In this document: positions 5,719-8,177 of the stretch, in pieces
How the letters are laid out: the number at the start of each line of letters is the position of its first letter
How positions within the stretch are numbered: position 1 is the stretch's first letter
Origin: RGIG5579 sp045531235
GTDB lineage: Bacteria; Bacillota; Clostridia; Oscillospirales; SIG627
Assembly: GCA_045531235.1 (NCBI GenBank)
Contig: JAZSDQ010000078.1
Coordinates: forward strand, 1 to 8,177
DNA length: 8,177 nt
Direction: 5' to 3'
The notes under the pieces: model-generated
Seen by the model: the letters and a program-made list of their open reading frames with translations, nothing else
Databases searched by the model: none
Told to the model about the DNA's origin: nothing
Position numbers and translations under genes: made by a program

Positions 5719-6637
5719 TGTCATCCCCCAAATATTGCGCCCAACACTTTTCTACCATGTGATGAGGATAATAGCTTTGTTTTGCTTTTCTAAGTCCCTC
5801 GACGCCCATATCTTCTTCGCGATCAAGAAACTTTATGTGTGGATATTTGTTTTGAATCCACCGAGCAAATTCTCGGTTGATCATGGCATAAGCTCCGTTT
5901 ATATCGGGCAGTGCTTTCTCAAAATGGATGTCAAATGTACTATCATTCATTTGGCTACCCATCGCGACCGCAACGACACGGTCTTTGATGCAAAGGAGAA
6001 GGCCTTCAATTTTGAGTTCTTTATAATCGCGAAACGCTTTTTTTATTGCTAATTCTTCTTCGTAATAGTCGCCGTTAGGATCTGTTTTTTTCCTTTCTTC
6101 ATACCACAAAGCGACCATTTCTTTGGCTCTATCTATGTTGGAATCCGATAATTGCTCAATAGTATACCCCGGGTTTTCTTCTAAAAACTTGTTGATATGA
6201 TTACGCTTCCCGTGATATTTCTTTCCTTTTAGGTTTGCCAGATCTTCAATGGCATAGACATAATCAAAAGAGCCTTCGTCATAATGAAATGCAAATTCAT
6301 TTGGAAAAAGATCCTTTAACAGTTCTTCCGCTTTCTTGCTTAGGCCGATAATTCTGCAAGGAATTCCTCTTGATTTTGCATCGGTAATAATTGTATCAAT
6401 GATTTCTTTCTTATTTCCTTGGCCAATGGGGAAGGGATAGACACTCCGACGGTCAAACTGTGAAAAAAGAATAATGTGGTTATCAACCAAAGCGTACTTT
6501 TGGTTTCCCCAGAAATAAAGATTAGAAAAAGAAAACTCGCATCCTCGGTCAAATTCATCGGGTAAATAACGATCAAAGATTTCTTTATCTTTTGTTGTAA
6601 TTTTTTGAAAATCAATAGTGTCTTTCGTTTCAATCAT
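5708..6637 (-). CDS. DUF2156 protein (phosphatidylglycerol lysyltransferase C-terminal-like domain)
   Basis: A soluble protein of 309 residues with a tandem GNAT-like fold. GKKYHGKRNHIN (138-149) and LDREEDMGVEGLRKAKQSYYP (271-291) are hallmark blocks of DUF2156 proteins in Clostridia, and HFEKALPDINGAYAMIN just before the latter is also typical. The same fold forms the catalytic part of MprF-type lysyl-phosphatidylglycerol synthases and resembles FemX-type aminoacyl-tRNA-dependent transferases. There is no MprF-like membrane half here, so a lipid substrate is not implied. A soluble aminoacyl transferase acting on a protein, peptide or small molecule is possible, but unproven. The ATG at 6637 has GAGG nine bases upstream and a good promoter before it. 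The product is co-expressed with the overlapping GNAT gene. Confidence 0.92.
   Translation of the reverse strand: MIETKDTIDFQKITTKDKEIFDRYLPDEFDRGCEFSFSNLYFWGNQKYALVDNHIILFSQFDRRSVYPFPIGQGNKKEIIDTIITDAKSRGIPCRIIGLSKKAEELLKDLFPNEFAFHYDEGSFDYVYAIEDLANLKGKKYHGKRNHINKFLEENPGYTIEQLSDSNIDRAKEMVALWYEERKKTDPNGDYYEEELAIKKAFRDYKELKIEGLLLCIKDRVVAVAMGSQMNDSTFDIHFEKALPDINGAYAMINREFARWIQNKYPHIKFLDREEDMGVEGLRKAKQSYYPHHMVEKCWAQYLGDDNEN
5725..5729 (-). promoter_or_regulatory. Shine-Dalgarno inside the DUF2156 gene, deciding the GNAT start
   Basis: GGGGG on the minus strand (5729-5725) is embedded in the last codons of the DUF2156 gene, six bases before the ATG at 5718. It indicates translational coupling of the two overlapping genes. 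Confidence 0.6.
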
Positions 6638-6667
6638 CTATCTTTGCCTCTAATATTACTCAATATG

Positions 6668-6696
6668 CTTATAACATAAAAGACGTGTTTCGTCAA
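6668..6696 (-). promoter_or_regulatory. Promoter of the DUF2156/GNAT genes
   Basis: On the minus strand, -35 TTGACG (6696-6691) and -10 TATAAG (6673-6668) are separated by 17 bases, and TGT stands before the -10. Initiation near 6661 gives a leader of about 24 bases before the ATG at 6637. Confidence 0.7.
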
Positions 6697-6724
6697 GAAA
6701 ATGAAAAGTTTTAACTCTTTCTAC

Positions 6725-6753
6725 TTTACAAACTTTTTCTGTTGAAGTATAAT
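6725..6753 (+). promoter_or_regulatory. Promoter of the metallo-hydrolase/AAC(3)-family operon
   Basis: TTTACA (6725-6730), a 17-base spacer and a perfect TATAAT (6748-6753). The promoter is divergent from that of the DUF2156 gene, with 28 bases between the two -35 boxes. An in-frame upstream ATG at 6752 lies within the -10 box, so it cannot be the translated start from this promoter. Confidence 0.8.
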
Positions 6754-6781
6754 GGAAAAAATAATTTTAAGGAGTTTTAAT

Positions 6782-7564
6782 ATGAAAAACTACGGTGTAT
6801 CTCTTAAGTGGCTTGCTGTTTCCAGCTTTGAAATTAAGTGCAACAATCTGACTGTTGTTACGGACCCCTACGTTACCGAGTGTGTCGGTACCGACGTAAC
6901 TTGGGAAGCCATTGAGAATTGTGATATTATTTGCTTGGGCCATGCTCATTGGGACCATATCACTGATATTCCCAGATTGGTTGAGAAGTATCAACCTAAG
7001 ATCCTCTGCGGCGATATGACTGCAATGCCCTTGGCTCGTTGGCTGAATTATACTCCCACTAAAATCTATCCTATGTACCCCAATACCGAGCTCGATTTTG
7101 ATGACGTTAAGATCCGTGCGCTTTACGGTCGTCATAAAAATTTGGGCAGAGGCTTTAACGATCTTTGCGATTACATTTCCCAAAATCCTCTGTGCGTAAA
7201 TGACCCCGGTATTGATGCGCTTCAGCCTGTCGGCAGCCTTGAATACCGCAACTATCTTTTTACTCTTCCCAATGGAACTAAAATTGTTTTCTGGGGCAAC
7301 GATCCTACGGTAGAGCAGAAGAACATCTTGAAAGAATTGCAACCCGATATTGCGATTCTTCAGCGTACGCCCACAGAGAAATCCTCCGAAAAGTTTGCAG
7401 AATTTGCAAAGGCGATCGGCTGCAAGGTCGTTATTCCTCATCATCACGATTTCAAATCTGTTGATGGTCCCGAAGTTCTTGAGACGATGAAGGCTGCTCT
7501 TAACAGAATCGCTCCTGAGATTGAATTCGTTGCACCAATTCACGGAGAGTGGATCAATCTTTGA
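6782..7564 (+). CDS. Metallo-beta-lactamase-fold hydrolase (UlaG-like)
   Basis: A cytosolic protein of 260 residues. The ATG at 6782 is preceded by AAGGAG (6769-6774) at seven bases; an upstream ATG at 6752 is excluded because it overlaps the -10 box. The zinc-binding signature HAHWDH (H54, H56, D58, H59) is intact. H118 (in YGRHKN), D174 (in WGND) and the PHHHD cluster (220-223) or PIHGEW near the end are candidates for the remaining metal ligands. TDPY at 27-30 is the strand that leads into the fold. The length and layout match UlaG-like (L-ascorbate-6-phosphate lactonase) and related single-domain hydrolases rather than class B beta-lactamases or RNases. The substrate is unknown and no ascorbate or sugar PTS gene is nearby. 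There is no signal peptide. It lies 13 bases upstream of the AAC(3)-like gene and shares its promoter. Confidence 0.9.
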   Translation: MKNYGVSLKWLAVSSFEIKCNNLTVVTDPYVTECVGTDVTWEAIENCDIICLGHAHWDHITDIPRLVEKYQPKILCGDMTAMPLARWLNYTPTKIYPMYPNTELDFDDVKIRALYGRHKNLGRGFNDLCDYISQNPLCVNDPGIDALQPVGSLEYRNYLFTLPNGTKIVFWGNDPTVEQKNILKELQPDIAILQRTPTEKSSEKFAEFAKAIGCKVVIPHHHDFKSVDGPEVLETMKAALNRIAPEIEFVAPIHGEWINL

Positions 7565-7577
7565 TAGGGAACTGTCA

Positions 7578-8177
7578 ATGAAAGATTATTTTCTCTTATC
7601 TGAAATTGAAGAGCAATTAAAGGCTCTTCAGGCCCCCGAGGGAGGCATCGTTTTAATGCATTCCTCTCTGCGTGCTATCGGTTCCGTTGAAGGTGGTGCA
7701 GAGGGACTTCTGGATGTTCTCGTTCGTCATTTCACGAAAAAGGGCGGATTGTTCTGCGTTCCTACACACACATGGCATAATCTCGACAGCGATATTACGC
7801 TAGATGTAAAAAGCGACGATCACTGCCTTGGAGCGCTCTCTAAAGTAGCAATTCTTGATGGTCGCGGAATTCGTTCACTGAATCCGACCCACTCTATGGT
7901 AGTGTTTGGCGATCGCAAACTCGCTTCCGAGTTCGTCAATGGCGAAGAGAGCGTTGAAACACCTACCCATCCAAAAAGCTGTTACGGAAAGATCATCAAT
8001 GCCGGCGGATCTGTTCTCCTTGTTGGTGTAAATCATCAGAAGAATACGGTTTTACATACCGTTGATGAAATGTTGTCCATTCCTAACCGTATGGATAATG
8101 AGTGGGTCCCTGTTTCTGTACAAAATGAAACGGGGGAGAGATATAACGGTAAAATGCGTTTGTTTTTCACGGATTAT
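7578..8177 (+). CDS. AAC(3)/YokD family N-acetyltransferase, N-terminal 200 residues (3' end outside window)
   Basis: The frame is open from ATG 7578 to the right edge. An AGGGA (7566-7570) lies seven bases upstream and overlaps no other start. MHSSLRAIGSVEGGAEGLLDVL (27-48), VPTHTW (61-66), NPTHSMVVFG (102-111), TPTHPKSCYGK (128-138) and GVNHQKNTVLHTVDE (150-164) are the ordered blocks of the antibiotic N-acetyltransferase family, whose full length is about 260-280 residues; roughly three quarters are present. Founding members acetylate the 3-amino group of 2-deoxystreptamine aminoglycosides using acetyl-CoA. Many chromosomal Firmicutes homologues, including YokD-like proteins, have no demonstrated resistance role, and sequence alone does not tell them apart. 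Co-transcription with a housekeeping-type hydrolase and base composition like its neighbours argue against a recently acquired resistance gene. Confidence 0.92.
   Translation, partial: MKDYFLLSEIEEQLKALQAPEGGIVLMHSSLRAIGSVEGGAEGLLDVLVRHFTKKGGLFCVPTHTWHNLDSDITLDVKSDDHCLGALSKVAILDGRGIRSLNPTHSMVVFGDRKLASEFVNGEESVETPTHPKSCYGKIINAGGSVLLVGVNHQKNTVLHTVDEMLSIPNRMDNEWVPVSVQNETGERYNGKMRLFFTDY

Noticed and set aside
6767..7543. 258-codon minus-strand frame opposite the hydrolase gene
   Set aside because: It mirrors the reading frame of a clear metallo-hydrolase with intact HxHxDH, shows no family pattern and has no SD or promoter of its own.
7578..8177. Calling the right-edge gene an aminoglycoside resistance gene
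   Set aside because: The family is certain but the substrate is not; many chromosomal members have no shown resistance function and nothing mobile is adjacent.

Overview
The window looks like chromosomal DNA from a low-to-moderate G+C member of the Firmicutes, most likely class Clostridia. Supporting signs are A/T-rich spacers, strong AGGAG-type ribosome binding sites, sigma-A-like promoters (often with an extended TGn -10 and a 17-base spacer), CCA-encoding tRNA genes, a TTG start, and families common in gut Clostridia (DUF2156, DUF4886-like SGNH lipoprotein, AIM24, UlaG-like metallo-hydrolase). No phage, transposon, CRISPR or plasmid gene was seen. Taxonomy below class cannot be judged from the sequence alone.

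Layout. (1) Positions 1-944, minus strand: the first 314 codons of a large protein whose N-terminal half resembles the TerB-N domain. It has its own promoter and runs off the left edge. (2) Positions 945-1330, plus: a divergent control region, then a two-gene tRNA operon, tRNA-Thr(TGT) and tRNA-Tyr(GTA), with a near-consensus promoter and a perfect-stem terminator. The tRNA-Tyr has C where the nearly universal T55 of the T-loop is expected. (3) Positions 1336-3766, plus: one promoter, then three closely spaced genes (inositol-monophosphatase family phosphatase, an unrecognised four-helix membrane protein, an AIM24 family protein), ended by a hairpin flanked by A and T tracts that can stop transcription from both sides. 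(4) Positions 3780-6696, minus: a DUF2156 protein and a two-domain GNAT acetyltransferase that overlap by about 11 bases. An 88-base gap holding a perfect 14-base tandem repeat follows, then a secreted SGNH-type lipoprotein. (5) Positions 6725-8177, plus, divergent from block 4: a UlaG-like metallo-beta-lactamase-fold hydrolase and, 13 bases on, an AAC(3)/YokD family acyl-CoA-dependent N-acetyltransferase cut by the right edge.

How the genes may work together is mostly inference. The DUF2156/GNAT pair is almost certainly co-translated. The IMPase/membrane protein/AIM24 genes share a transcript, and the last two suggest a membrane-associated role. TerB-N and AIM24 proteins are both discussed in connection with Ter-type stress responses, but here they lie in separate transcription units on either side of the tRNA operon, so a joint system is not shown. 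Most of the window is ordinary chromosome. The leads worth following are the TerB-N gene and what lies beyond it, the membrane protein/AIM24 pair, the tRNA-Tyr T-loop change, the 14-base tandem repeat upstream of the lipoprotein, and the hydrolase/AAC(3) pair.
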